A DNA stretch of 64,000 nt from Branchiostoma floridae (taxonomy: Eukaryota; Chordata; Leptocardii; Amphioxiformes; Branchiostomatidae), in assembly GCF_000003815.2 (NCBI RefSeq), contig NC_049991.1, forward strand, positions 12,588,307 through 12,652,306. Reading direction: 5' to 3'. The notes under the pieces are model-generated. The model had not been told where the DNA came from. It ran no database searches and worked only from the letters and a program-made list of their open reading frames with translations. Shown piece after piece: positions 49,501 through 62,887 of the stretch. Numbering within the stretch: position 1 is the first letter of the stretch; each line of letters opens with the position of its first letter. The translations under genes and the position numbers were made by a program.

Positions 49501-52500
49501 TAATAGTGTGCCACAGAAATCTCGTTTGATATTCCCAATCGAAATGGAATATTCAACCAACTGATGTTTGTGAGCTAAGGTGGCATTTACATATTGAAGA
49601 AAGAAAGCAGTTGATGTGTATTGTACATCTAAGTGGAGACAATGATTTGAGGGAGCAGGGACAAAGGAGTGAAACCGTTACAGTATATGTAACAGTAAAT
49701 GATTGAGCAATTACACTGCTTTTTGTTTACTTATAGATTAATGTAGTCCACTTCTGACACAATCATAGACTATTTTGTAATCAATAATGGCAGAAAAATT
49801 AAAAAAGTTTGCAATTATAAAGAAATCTGGTTGAGAGCTTTCAGCTTCCCAAAGTATGAGAAACCTGGTTGTCACACGTTCTCACCATTGGTGACCTATA
49901 GCAACTTTAATCAAAAGTTAGAACTGTCACAAAATATACATTCTACTTGAAAAACGGGTCAAACTTTCAACCCACACGTATCAAAACACACCTTATATGG
50001 ATAACGGCCTGAGATGCCTTTTACCAAAAGTTATAGCTGTCATTGCAGATTATGTCTTCTGTCCGAAAGCACGGCACTTTCACTCACACCTGTGGCCACA
50101 CCTGCGCAGGTCTACAAAAATACCTGCGAGTCAGGCCAGCAGAGGTGACCCACCTGTGACCCTGACACCCATCCATCCATCATGGCCTCACCTTTCACAC
50201 AGGTAGAGCGACACACCTGGCACAGGCCCGGGACCCCTGGTCGGGGCAATCACAGAAAGGCCAACAATGGCACCTACAGGGTGTCATTACGCCTTAATAT
50301 GGCTTAATTTGGAAACTTGATAGTTGTAAAGCAAGAGGTTAAACCTGTAGACACATGGTGCCTGTTGTAAGGGGCTTGTCAGGCAACACATTAGACATGT
50401 TCACCAGTAACCATACATGTACATGTATATGTGTAGGTTGGTAAAGGGATGGAACAAAAAAGTTTTTCCCCATTCTGCTTTATAAGGGATGTTTTCATTG
50501 ATGCACAAATATGGAAACCATATTTCCACATCTTTTTATTGGTATTGTCTTGTCACAATTAATTATAAGTCTACAACATTTTGAGTGTTTGTGTAATACA
50601 TGGTTATCATGTCTTTGAAAATGATGACAATGTTTAAGACAATGAAAAGTTCAATAATAAAGAATGGAAATGTCTTCTGTTGGTGCCATCCATGGAAAGC
50701 CAAACCTTCACTATATGGGTAACTGTCTATAAACATTTCTAAAATCTTTAACTAAAAGATAATGCATAATCTCATAGTCTGACATTGTATTTCATTCTTC
50801 TTTTAAATTTGTTCTTCATATATGAACCACGTAGACTGGGTTATTGAAGCCCAAGTTACAGTACTACTCACTTTAATACCAGAAGATTTAACAATGTAAA
50901 GAAATTGCTAATAGACTTAGTCTCATGAATACCAGTAAGTTGACTCAAAGAAACTTCAATAATGACACTGCTTGTGTATTGTAGCTAAGCTTTGATAAAT
51001 TCTAATATGGTGAATCATAATAGGAAAGATTCTGTAAGATGTCACTGAGAGTCCTTCGTGTGTTGACCTGTAGTTACCCCAGGTGCTGCGCCCAGGTGAT
51101 AACCCTCTTGTGACCTGTACTTCATAATGTGTCACCTGCCTGGTACAGCCACACTAATCGCTCCCCTCCCATCCCACTCCCTATCTCTCTATCAGCCTCT
51201 GGGTCATCATATTTCACACAAGTATATCTGTCCTCTCTAGTTTACTGCCACATACTGTATGTAAAAGACTGCAATTCTACAAGTACCTAGTAGGAAGTGC
51301 AAGATTATACACTGTTTGGAAAGCATTTGAAAACATTTGACCAGAAATGCACGAAAACTCGTTTCTCCTTCAACTTATTTTTTTTTTTAAAAGACGGTAA
51401 ACACATTGTGTGCTCTAGATTTAATGGCAAGTAAAGACTATTTTATCATCGGCATCCCACAGTAGTAAATGGCTAATAAGCGTGCATAAATGCCTTACAT
51501 TTAAGAGCTAATGACCCAATTGTGATATCAGTAGGATCAGCCCTCCAGACCCGATTTAATAAATCATAGTGAGACACTGAAATGTGTGAGGTCCAAACCT
51601 CGCCTGAATGGCATGGCAGCGACTTCATTTCAGAATCCATGAGCCCAAGAATGAAAAAAAATCATATGTATCAAAAGATATGTGAAATAAATCAATGAGA
51701 TCATGCCAAATCTTTGTATCATTTGTATCAAATCCAATCCCTTGATCTCCATTACTTTTTGATCATTGTATCTTGAGCAACATGATGTATCATTTGGAAC
51801 AATCATACATGTACACTAGTCAGACTCATGAACCTTTACTAATATGGAAGAGGAAGTTGATATGACACTTTTGCATTTCATGGAAGGTAAAATTCCTCTC
51901 AAACTGCATTAAATTTTTAGCAATGTGTGTTATGCATAGAGGCAATGATGTTAGCCTCTGACGCAGACTTCAAGCGGTGCTGGCCTTTATTTTAGAAGAG
52001 GGGAACTCCCTTGAGCTGCAGACTCTCTTTTCTGGCATAAGAGAACCTAGCCAACATGGAAAAACAGCCAAACACCCCCCCCCCCCCTAAAATAAAGGAC
52101 AGCAGTCCTCTCGAAGTCTGTGACGGAGGTTACAATGATGTCATATCTTCCCATCAGCCCCCTGGCCATAATTTGTCACCACATCCCTCGCCTGACATTC
52201 TAGTTTCCCAGCTAAAACCTCTGCTACAAACAACCTGGGAGGTTTCTCACGGCTGTACCTGGCTGGGCAGTAGGAATGAGCAGTTAGGCTTTCAATTACA
52301 CTATAAACTACTCTCTGTCATTTCTCAAATATTCATCTAGTTGGGCTGTCTATGCTGTCTTGTCATTACTGATTATATCAAGTCTCATAATTTCACTGGA
52401 TCCCATAATACTGCCACATGAGAAAAAAAATCTGAAGTGATTTAGAGAGATGTACCAAATGCAGTACCAGTAATGCTGAGGTATATAATTATACTCAAGA

Positions 52501-55500
52501 TATTTACATGTAGGTGTTGAAGATATTCTTACAAATAACTTTTTAACTTGAACTGTTATAATACAGGCTGCCGTAACATTAGATTTGAACATTTAATGTA
52601 GCCATTTTAAAATGAGTCATTGTTTGATATAGGCTGGGACTGGCTGCTATACTTAGCATGAAGCCAGGAACCCACCTCACAGCTGGGTGGATGAGAAACA
52701 AAAGAACCTTCAGCCAAGTTTCATACAATCCTTTGCAACATTCAGACTTTTCCATTATTGACTGTCACAATCAAAGTAGCATAAAGCTGAGAAAATATTC
52801 TATGGAAGAGCAACTTGTGCCCTATGCCAAATAATTAGGGTTTGTAATTACTCCCACACTAATAATTGATTTAATTTTGTGACTACCACATGCTGATAGC
52901 AGTTGGATATAATGACTGTTGTACATGTAATTGTAAATGTATGTTTGGGACACAGCAACTGTCTCTGTAATGACAAGCACTGCACAAGAGTGATGAGGCC
53001 TTCTGGGTATGTACAACAATGACAACACAGCTAGAGTTTTACCCCTCCCCCTCTCTAACAAAATTATTCAGAAACTGCTGAAGGGCAAAAGTGCACAAAA
53101 AGTGTCTGTGTTGTTTTGAAATTCAGTTTTGATAAGTTTGTACCCTTGAATGTTGTAAAATATGTAACAAAGATTCTACAAACACTATGTACGCACACTC
53201 AGTTATACAGACAACATTGTTTTTGATGCCTAAATGTACGAAAATGTCACACTACTACCTGGACTAACAATGACTAAGGATTCTGCATGTTTGTGCAGAC
53301 AAAACCTATAATCACTGTCATAGTTCACGTTTCTGCCACAATGTCTCTTCTTTCATAATTGAATTACTTCTGCCGGCAGTACGGCCCTGCGCTTATCTCC
53401 CTGTTGATTAAGTCGTTAACCTTTCTGGTGGGAAGGAGTAACCTCCGGATTATTGTGTGAATGAGTTATTACCTGCCGCATTCTCCGCTGCTGCTTCCCT
53501 AATGGCTTGCCTCCGGCCGCTGTCATCATAATAACCCATTGCATTGATACGTGTCACTTCTAATTAAATTTACCCCAATTAGAGCGCCTTGGGGGTACGT
53601 TTAATTGGGCAGAGACCCTCACCTATCNNNNNNNNNNNNNNNNNNNNNNNNNNNNNNNNNNNNNNNNNNNNNNNNNNNNNNNNNNNNNNNNNNNNNNNNN
53701 NNNNNNNNNNNNNNNNNNNNNNNNNNNCTGTGAGGGGCACACAGGTGAGCGCATCTTTGGCTCACCTTGGAAGGGATTGAAATGCTTGCTGGGCCATCTA
53801 TAAGTGGATCTCTGGTTTTATGAGGTGTTCACAAAATGGATTCCAAACAGATACACAATGTGAAGGTGAAGGTTACAATATTATGTAGGAATTGATGTGG
53901 AAATACTTGACAACTGGCAGTTTTTAGGGAAGAAAGGCTTACTAAGTCTCTCTATAGATATGATTAAAATCTGTAATTGCCAAGGTAGAATTCTCCAACT
54001 AGATCTATTTTGCATATCAATTCACAGCGACATGTAGGATATAAAAAATTATAGATAAATCTCCAACAAGGTATCTCCAGTCTCACTGATGACAGACATT
54101 GAATGGTTGTCTGAAACATCTGACTGTTTCCAAAATCATAAGTTGCTTGAGTAACAGCTTTAAACAGCTTTTGGTATTAGACAGAATTGTCATAATATAC
54201 AAATGTACATGTGCACAGTACCTCTGCTTGGAACTTCAGAATGGAAGAAAGCAACAGTGTCAAAATAGTTTGTCTAAAACTTTTTCCTGGGTCCAGTTGA
54301 CAATGTTTCTGTTAGAATCACTACAAGGAAGGAACCAATCTTAGTAAAGTTATCTTTATCTTTTGGGATTTTGTTTTAAGTAAGCAAGGAGATCATCCAA
54401 TTAAAACAAGCCTCCATTTAGATGAGATGATAAGATATGTATGCAGATGTGACATTTAGTGTGTCTTTACACTTTTGTCCTCCAATCTTCCACTGGGTTT
54501 GCCACCGGAATCTGCGGAACAAAGCGTGGGAGGGCACGATTATTCCACTAGCTCTCACCCAAAATTGTGGCTTACGTCCACAATTGGAACAAGTGACACT
54601 TGGAAATTGAAATCTTATCCCGATATTAAGTGTATTATCTGTGTGAAGCCGGGTGACAATGGTGTTGCACACGGGAGACCCTGACATGGAAACAGCTTGT
54701 GCAGGTGTGCAGAGGCATTGTATGCTTGGGAACTGTCAGGCTAAACTTACACAACACTTACACAGCAAGTTACAAACTAGAAATACTTGCTGACTAGTAA
54801 TACTTGTAAAATGTTGCTATCATTCTTAAAATAACAGTACTCAATACTTAGTCAACTGGTTAAAACAAGCCAAGAAATGTGTTTTCCAGAACTTTCAACA
54901 CATTATGCACCACTTTGAAGTAGTTATCATATACCTTTACCAAATCCTCCTTGCCTTTACTTTGCAGTCACAGATTTAAAATAATGCATGATTCTAAGAA
55001 TATTATCAAAGTTCTTGACTCTAAATACATGATGAATTTCACAGTATATCATAAATCTATTTTGTTTCTGAGGCCAAACATGTTCATTTCATGTTGGAAC
55101 AATACACAATTTGTAATGACAATCTTGTAATGTTTTCACAGGTTGCACAATAAGACATTAGATTAGACAACTTAAATGCTATCAGGATTTGGCACTTATG
55201 TGTCTTTTTGATCCAACACTGCCACATGATAAAGAACAATGGACTTGTTTTACATAATACTCTTGGCTGTTTAGATAACTTTAACATTTACACTTCTGAG
55301 GAATGTGTCACAATACTTGATTATCACTCATCATTTTGTTGCTTTTTGATATTCAAAACAGACCCACAACACCTTACATGTACTTAGAACTCTTGGTACA
55401 TGTATTCTGTTGTTCTTCCAATCAAAATGACAATCTAATAAAAAGTATAATCTTTAAGGCATTTCTTATCTTAAATTTCAATTTGTTGATCAAATTGTGA

Positions 55501-58500
55501 ACATATTGAGGGTAGCCTATGTTTGATATTTGTAAAAAGTTACAACTTTTCAACATCTTTTCAGTGACATACCTAACTGCAATTGATTCTCTTGACAATA
55601 GAATAGCCTCAATAGGAGTATGACAAATAAAGAATCTAATGTAAACTTTGATGATCTGATAGGATAATGAGTTTGAGTGCAGGTGGTTAAAGAAATAATA
55701 ATATAAGGTATAATTGATGATAAAAAATAAGTTTTGAACTTTTTGAAGACTTCATGGGCGTAACGTTACAAGTAAACTGCCCATTCTGCCTAACTGGTTG
55801 ATGACACGAGAAGGTGTTCAGACAACAGCTCTATTGTTTGCCGTATAAAGAGGGGCATTTTCAATTTCCATTCATGTCATTAGCACACAGCCCCACCTAA
55901 GTTGGGCTGATTGTGAGGTGTTGATTATAGTTTGATGGGGAGGTTTTCGCCTGGGGATATCGTCCATCACGTATCTGTGGTGATTGATGTAACATTGTCC
56001 AGCCCATCAGTTTTTATCGCGTCCAAATGCCCTTTTATTACCTTTTACTGCACAACTAAGACAGTCAAATCTGCTTTAAGAAGAACACCTGGTTGTAAAT
56101 ACAACCACTGGTTTTACAATCAACTATAAATCTTTCACTGGAACATAATGTTTGCCTTAAATAAGTTTAGACTATGCGACAGTGATTCCCCTTTTTAACT
56201 TTTGTCGTATGCAACAGACAATGCCATTGCTTTACACAGAATGGATTGTATACACTTGCTTAGACCAAAGCACAGTAAATGATATATAATGAGAATGGCC
56301 CTACAGTAAAGTAATTGTTCTAAACTTTATGATGCAGATGATAATGACAAATGTGCCTAAAGGAACAGTCCATTATCTGATGAGGGGTGATGAGCGTGTA
56401 CATTTGAATGGCTATAGATATGATCTTCGGGTACTAAATCATTCAAATAATAGTCCAACACAGCAATTTGCATAGAACTGTTAGGCCCTACTAGGCTTAT
56501 TTAGATCACAAAAGTTCTGTTAACAATTACTTGTCACTGGGAATTGAATTATACCCTACAACACCAATTGCTTCAAAACTAAATGAATTCAAATACTGCT
56601 TGTAACTACTAAAGTATCCTTCAAACTTTAGGTGAAAACCTTGAAATTTGACCTGACTCTTAACTGAGGTAACACAAAATCTAACAGTAGACAGGTTTTA
56701 CTGACAGTACTTTTGAGAATTTGACTTAACAAGACAAGACATTATGGCCATTGATTAAGTTGATGGATGGTTTTCCTAACAAAGGACTTCAGTGTCTTCA
56801 AGACAGGTAATCGTTTACGATCTTAAGGTGTGAGGTCACTCAGAGTTTAAAGAGTCAAGCGGAGGGCAATTGAGATGGAAAAGGTTCCTTAACATGGACA
56901 AAGTATCATAGAAAAGAAGAACTACATGTAGGTGATGTTTTCTGGAAAATGAAAAATTAAGTCTATGTTTTGAACTTATGGCAAGGAGCTTTTATCAGTC
57001 TTACTGATAAAAGCTCCTTGCTTATGGTCAAACATTTATGAGTAATAAGAAAAATCAACTGTCTGTAAATCTGTTTTTGCTACATAGTAACTACAGCCTG
57101 CAACTACAAAAAGGTTAATGGTTACCTCACACAGTTGGCTATTAAAAAGTAGGCAGGTAATGAATCATAACAAGTGACAACCTGGAATAATCACAGTTTA
57201 TGTGACAACTGTGAAGAAAGTTCAACCAATCCTAGTGCATACCAGTTTCTAATGATGTTACTATCTAACACTGGCTGTAATGTATACAGCACAACACTTA
57301 CACAAGCATAAATGCTTGTTGTAGTCAAGTATTATAGTGATTCTCATTCAGGTATGCAAATATCTATAGTTTACATCAAATGACATTTTTATCAAAAGTT
57401 AGGAAAGACAATATTTTCAAGACAGAAACAGACAACAACCTGAGGTGAGATGGAATATGTGAGGACAAAAATATGCACTGGGAGGACAGCAACAACAGCA
57501 AAACAAATCAGATTACAAATGACTGGGGGAAAAAACAAAACATTTTACATCATGACTCCCCTGCAATATCTGACAGCATGGCTTATTTTTAATTGTTAGT
57601 TTTATCATGTTACTTACAAGAAGTGATACGTCCCACAATACCTCAAGCTGTGCAAAAAAAATATAGGACCTGTCCTTCAAAACACTTTGTTGAGAAGCAC
57701 TGACTTCACACTAAGCTTTTTTTCCCTTGTTGAACATGTAGTGATTTGTTCACAATGCATTTTTCTTTCCAGCAACAATAGCCATGAAGTAAGAACATCT
57801 CACACCTGGAGTCAATCCCTTCCTCCTGAGTAAACCAACTGAAAACAATTCATATTGTCACCTCCCATGCCCATCCCACCAAATTCACACCTAGGTGACA
57901 TCATCCGTCCTACCTGTGGAACTAAAATGCGCTAAAGTTCAGAGGGCCACTTCTGCTTGGGGCACTAGTATGATTCAGTGAGCAATTGTCAAAAGCACAA
58001 GGTCTCTTTTATCTTGCACTAGCAGTTTGGACATCATTTGTAACTCTTCATTTACCACAACAAGAACTACAACAGTTACAGAAGGTCTTGCGGTTATGGC
58101 CCGGTGTTGAATTAGAATCTAAAAGCTCAGCTATATATAGAGAGCCTGAAGGGTAGTCTATGCAGCTATTTCCTACATGAAAATGAGTCCCCAGATTAGG
58201 TTGGGACCATCATCATGGATAGGTTAGGAATGTCTTCACGGATGGGATGTAAAGCTGGAGGTCCATGTTTAAAGGACAGCCATACCTCAAATCCACCTAA
58301 CTGTCCTCCGCAATGGCTTAGACTTACTTTCAACAATTCTGCCTAACTGGTGACATCTGGATAACAAATTTCATGACTAACTCTTTGAACAGACATAAGT
58401 ATGGAGCTTTTATAAGGATTCTCACCCCCCCAGAAAAATGGTAAAATCTTGCTCTCTGAAATACAATTTCTTGAAATTTTGCTGGTAGAGTAGGCTAAGT

Positions 58501-61500
58501 TTAATATTAGTGAAGAAAATAACATAAGAGATTTAAAAAAAACTCCCCTGTCCTCCTTTCAATCTCATTTGCTGCGTCTAGTATCTATGCCTTAAATCCT
58601 CTTACCTTGTTCATCTAGGATGTTAAAGAAGCGAACATCCTTGTGCCACACCTCTGTTGTCCCATCTGCTGACTTAAAAAAAAAATGACACTGATAATTC
58701 ACATAGTAGTTTATATTACACATTCAAATAAAATTAAGGATTTTACATCTCATTTAAAAACCAACACATTTAGAGTTTAAACACCAAACTTGAATACACA
58801 TGTGTTTGTTTGAAAGAATTATCTATCTCTGTTGGAGATAAACACTTTCTGGCTCCCATTCCGAGGCCTGACTCTTATTTACAAAACTGGGGCAAACTTA
58901 ATCACATTTAACAAGTAGTTGCACATGTACTCACAGGAGGAAAGCAGATACTATAATCTTAAAAGCAAAAACAATTGAGGCTAAAATGAAGCATCTAAGC
59001 GGACACATCTCTAGCCAGAGGAGGGCACTGTTGATATACATTTCCTTTGTTTGCAAACATTGCCTAGCTTTGATGTAAGAACAGAGCGTTAATTACAAAG
59101 CAGGGCAAGCTTAATCTCATTTTACAAATCACTACACATGTACTGAAGTCAGGAAAATTGATAATCCTATAAGCAAAAACAAAATGGTCAATACGATAAA
59201 TAACAGGTGGGGGAGATCCCAAAGCAAGAGGATTAAGTGATGGTTATGAATAGTAATAGGGGGATTTTGACTGGACTCACCTGAATTTGTATCCCAAACA
59301 GGTGTGAACACAGGTCAAACATACCACTCAGGACTCTGGAAAGGATAATAAGAAAGATGCATTACATGAGCTATGTAACATATGAGAAACATACACAACC
59401 ATGCAGAGCTGTCTCCTGGATCCATCCTTACTTTTGGGACAGAGAAAAATGTCACCCTTTCCATCTCCTATAGCTGAACTTGATGACATGAAATGGGTGA
59501 AATGACAGATTGAGCGACAAAAATGAACATCTTGGGCCCCCAACCGAAGAGTGGGATGGGGAAGAATGTAAAGCTGGAGACAGCCCTGTACACAATAAAA
59601 AACAACTCAAAGCAACTGGACAGATTTTACTTAATGATATGTACAAATGTGTTAAGTATCTTATTATCTGGGTGTCTAACATTCATTGATGTAAATGAAG
59701 CATATTTTGACAAAACAATGTTGTATGAGATTCATCGTCAACTTTCCTCATTACATTATGTAACAGAGAATCCTAGAAATATTGAAAAGCTTTACATCAG
59801 ACTAGCAAATAGACAAAAAAAGGATTTTCTCTGACTAGGAAATGCTGTTTAGGAAACTAAGACCTCATATTGTATCAGAAAAGTGTTGTTTTGGAAACTA
59901 TGATCTCATATAGTATCAGAAAAGTGATGTTTTGGAAACAAAGATCTCGTAGCAGAAAAGTGTTGTTTAGGAAACAAAGATCTCGTAGCAGAAAGGTGTT
60001 GTTTAGGAAACTAAGATCTCATATACAGTGGAAGCTGCTTAATTGCACACCCTATTTGCCAGTATATTTCATCCGAATGGTGCAACAAAGTGAAGTTATT
60101 AAACTGAACCGCACCACCATGGGATTTGGGGATTCGTGCAATCAACAGAAGTGTGCGATTATCCGGTGTGCAATTAACTGTCTTCTACTGTAGTATCAGA
60201 AAAGTGATGTTTAGGAAACTAAGATCACATATAGTATCAGAAAAGTGTTGTTTTGGAAACTAAGATCTCATATAGTATCAGAAAAATGATCAATCTGCAG
60301 TACTTTTTGTGAAATTCTTTGTCACAAAAGATCAGAGGACTTGAGTTCACAATCACAACGAACCGTAAACAATCCAGTGACCAATGTCTGCACAGACACT
60401 GGTCTGTTCCGTCATATTAGCGCTGATGGCCTTTATGTCCAGGTAAGCGTGCAGAATAAACGGAAAATTAGTCCCAATGATCCAGATGTTTGCCCCTCGG
60501 CAACTCTTTCCACCAACGGCTAAACATATTTTACACGGTGATTACGTTTTACTGGATATAATGATCGATAACAGATTAATATGTGGTCATATCAGAGTGT
60601 ACTATTACCTAGAATTTGGGCGTAATCCCTGTCTGTTGTATGCAAAAATATGTGATGTTGAATGTTGTTTAGCCAGAAAAATTAGTGAACAACAGATTAG
60701 CCCATCAACCATGAAATCACAAACAATGTCATTAACAGCTTTAATGGACATCAAAAGAAACTAGAACTGCTGGTTTACACATTTTCTTCGTCTTTACTCC
60801 TACGACAACTCCTTCCTGACTTTACATGAGACATTGATAACCATTTTTATCACAATTCTTGCATACAATCATTGACAAAAGTTATCATGTGCATACTCAA
60901 CACCCAATTAAAGGTCAAGTATGTAAGGCAGACAATGTTAATTGTGCGTGTTTAAAAGTTTAAAAGGCTTCATAATTCAGTAATAGCTCTAATGGTCTAT
61001 AAGTAATGAGACACCCATGGCAGACAATGGCCCACTGTCCGTCATTTGTGAGAAAAACAAGTTTAATGGCAGTAGGCATTAACACAACACTAAGCCAGTA
61101 CTGTACATTAAAGTTGCTGCAGATGATAAAGGTTCTTTACAATATTTGTTGGAAGACAATAAACTGATAAAATATGTATCCTTAGGACAATTCAAGGGAA
61201 AACAAAATAGGCCGGCAAGATGGCATTTTTGGTCTCCACCCTTATTTCATCCAGTGTTTGCTCATCTGCATGATAACCAGGTGTGTTTCAAATCCATTAG
61301 GTAACAACAATACTTCTCTGCCACACACACATTCTACAGGTATTAATGTTACCTGTATCTACTAATGTTTGTGATCAAATGACATTTTTGGATGACATGC
61401 TGACTTTGATGTTTCTCAAAAACTTTATTTCTGAACATAACATCAAAAGAAACTCTTCTCTCTATCACAGTTACTGCAAGACAGGCCGATGAACAATTTT

Positions 61501-61773
61501 TTTCTCATCAATCAAAAGTGGACTTCATAAAAGAGTTTGGTAGAGGAAACTTTGTTTGTGACAATTTATGAGAATCCATTTATTTTGTTGATGAAAACAT
61601 TTTGCAATTTTCCTTAAATCTTTGTTACCGGTAGTGTGCATACTTTGTAACTTTTTCCATTTTCTTATTAGGTACAGATTTTGTAACATACATGTTTACA
61701 TGCTTACTCAAACAAAAGCAAATAAACCAACCTTTCCAGCGGGAAATAGGGACGGAGTTCTTCTTCGCTAAAG
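46544..61773 (-). CDS. M3A-family zinc oligopeptidase (OpdA/PrlC-like), C-terminal half, 5' part outside the window
   Basis: Nine minus-strand exons in transcript order: 61773-61732, 59335-59281, 58672-58606, 58573-48490 is an intron pair boundary explained as exon 48573-48490, then 48218-48100, 47772-47568, 47401-47326, 47152-46925 and 46661-46544 (TAG). They give 994 nt, about 330 residues. All phases agree. The translation follows bacterial OpdA and plant organellar oligopeptidase: [33 protein letters not shown], the zinc motif [22 protein letters not shown] with the downstream zinc-ligand Glu, [17 protein letters not shown], and a C-terminal [13 protein letters not shown]. Known family members run about 680-700 residues, so roughly the N-terminal half lies to the right of the window; I found no earlier exon between 61774 and 64000. 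The family degrades short peptides, including cleaved targeting or signal peptides; a cytosolic or organellar site cannot be judged without the N-terminus. The intron between 48573 and 58606 is 10 kb and contains an assembly gap. Confidence 0.93.
53370..53610. promoter_or_regulatory. Candidate conserved non-coding element
   Basis: A GC-richer island in an AT-rich intron with clustered homeodomain-type cores: TAATTAAATTT, CCAATTAG and TTTAATTGG within about 60 bases. No ORF or repeat explains it. Enhancer function is inference. Confidence 0.3.
53628..53727. other. Assembly gap (100 N)
   Basis: 100 N in the oligopeptidase intron, immediately right of the candidate regulatory island. Confidence 0.99.
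56981..57021. repeat. Perfect 19-bp hairpin with flanking direct repeats
   Basis: Arms GCAAGGAGCTTTTATCAGT (56981-56999) and its exact complement (57003-57021) are separated by CTT. CTTATG occurs immediately left of the hairpin and again overlapping its right end, like a 5-6-bp target duplication. Confidence 0.85.
59850..60290. repeat. 36-41-bp minisatellite, about seven units, interrupted by a MITE
   Basis: The unit is AGTATCAGAAAAGTGTTGTT followed by TTGGAAACTAAGATCTCATAT. Two adjacent units carry a shorter form ending AGATCTCGTAG. The array continues on both sides of the element at 60026-60190. It lies in the oligopeptidase intron between exons at 61732 and 59335. Confidence 0.9.
60026..60190. 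mobile_element. Pogo/Tigger-like MITE (Tc1-mariner superfamily)
   Basis: 165 bp flanked by TA on both sides. The ends are CAGTGGAAGCTGCTTAATTG and, inverted, CAGTAGAAGACAGTTAATTG, both continuing CACACC. TA target choice, CAGT ends and an internal GTGCAAT/GTGTGCGATTA repeat match non-autonomous pogo/Tigger elements. Confidence 0.82.
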
Positions 61774-62856
61774 CTGCAAGAAAAAATAATCATTATTATT
61801 GTTACAAGACAGTAACCAACCGCATGAGAACACACTGTACATGTATAACATACTACATTTGTACATAATATATACTATACTGTTGATGTTCACCAGAAAG
61901 ATCAAAAGCGCCATCTATCTATCAGAGGCAGTATGACAGTTATCGATGCAAGGCCGCAGCAAGTAGATTTTTGCGTAATGCAGTCTCCAAATTTAATGAG
62001 ATTGGGAAACAAACAATGTTGGTAAAAAAATGGATTTTCAAAATGGATACAGTAAACATTATAACAAGAATTGAATTGAAAAAACATGGTATCTGTTAGC
62101 CAACAGTTTTTTTTCTGTATTCAAAGGGTGCACAAAGTAATACTAAATTAACTAATGTGGAAATAAGGTCTTCACTTGTATGATTAATATCTATCAATGA
62201 ATGGTCTCCTCTTTCTCAGTCATACATTTGTCTGTATTGGATTTTACGTTCTGAACCAAACAAGAGGCCCATAATAATCAAAGTTGTCTTCTGTTTTGTC
62301 CACACCTACATGTACGTAACATACCAAACATCATTTGGATCCCTACAACTTCTTGTGTAAGCCATCTACAAACGCACCCAAATAACACAAAGACATGGCA
62401 TCAATAACATAACATTCTCTACGAATGTTACAAGAAGCAGAAGTCTTGATATATCTCTGCGTGAGGACTGTAGATTGCATGCTGCTGTTCCTGAAACACT
62501 GCAACACACAGCTACATGCCTTATGGTATGACAAATGAATTGATTTGAAACAAAGGAGAACTTCAAGATAGATTATCTTTGCAGAGGTTTAAGATTGTGG
62601 AGAAGAAATCACTTCAAAAATTGCAAATATAAAACCACCCTGAAACTTTTTTGGATTCACAGTATTCTTCACTCTCTCCATTAAAGAAACTAAGCAACTC
62701 AAAAGCTCCACCTATCAGTCTTGGACAACACTGCAACTTTGGGTTGCAGAATGCTGTTGCTACATGACGATTTCTATTTAAATAGCTAAAAGGACCACAA
62801 AGTCATGTAGTGAAATTTGAATTAGTGTGCACTAGTCTAAGAGAAGTGTGTAAATC

Positions 62857-62887
<31 letters not shown>
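62857..62887. repeat. (AT)n microsatellite
   Basis: 31 bases of alternating AT interrupted once by GT. Confidence 0.95.

Larger units (their letters stand above)
48574..58605 (-). other. 10-kb intron of the oligopeptidase gene
   Basis: Donor CAAG/GTAAGA at 58606/58605 and acceptor CTCCCAG at 48574, phase 1. It is AT-rich overall, with GC-richer islands at about 50080-50280, 51050-51200, 53370-53600, 54480-54690 and 55740-56080, an assembly gap at 53628-53727 and a perfect hairpin at 56981-57021. A 94-codon plus-strand ORF at 52056-52340 starts in a C-rich tract and is not recognised. Confidence 0.9.
59336..61731 (-). other. Oligopeptidase intron with interrupted minisatellite
   Basis: 2.4 kb, phase 2. 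Apart from the minisatellite and its MITE, it holds two short plus-strand ORFs (59523-59834 and 60477-60764) with no recognised domain. Confidence 0.85.

Noticed and set aside
52056..52340. 94-codon Pro-rich ORF
   Set aside because: Starts in a C-homopolymer inside an intron on the opposite strand; no recognised domain.
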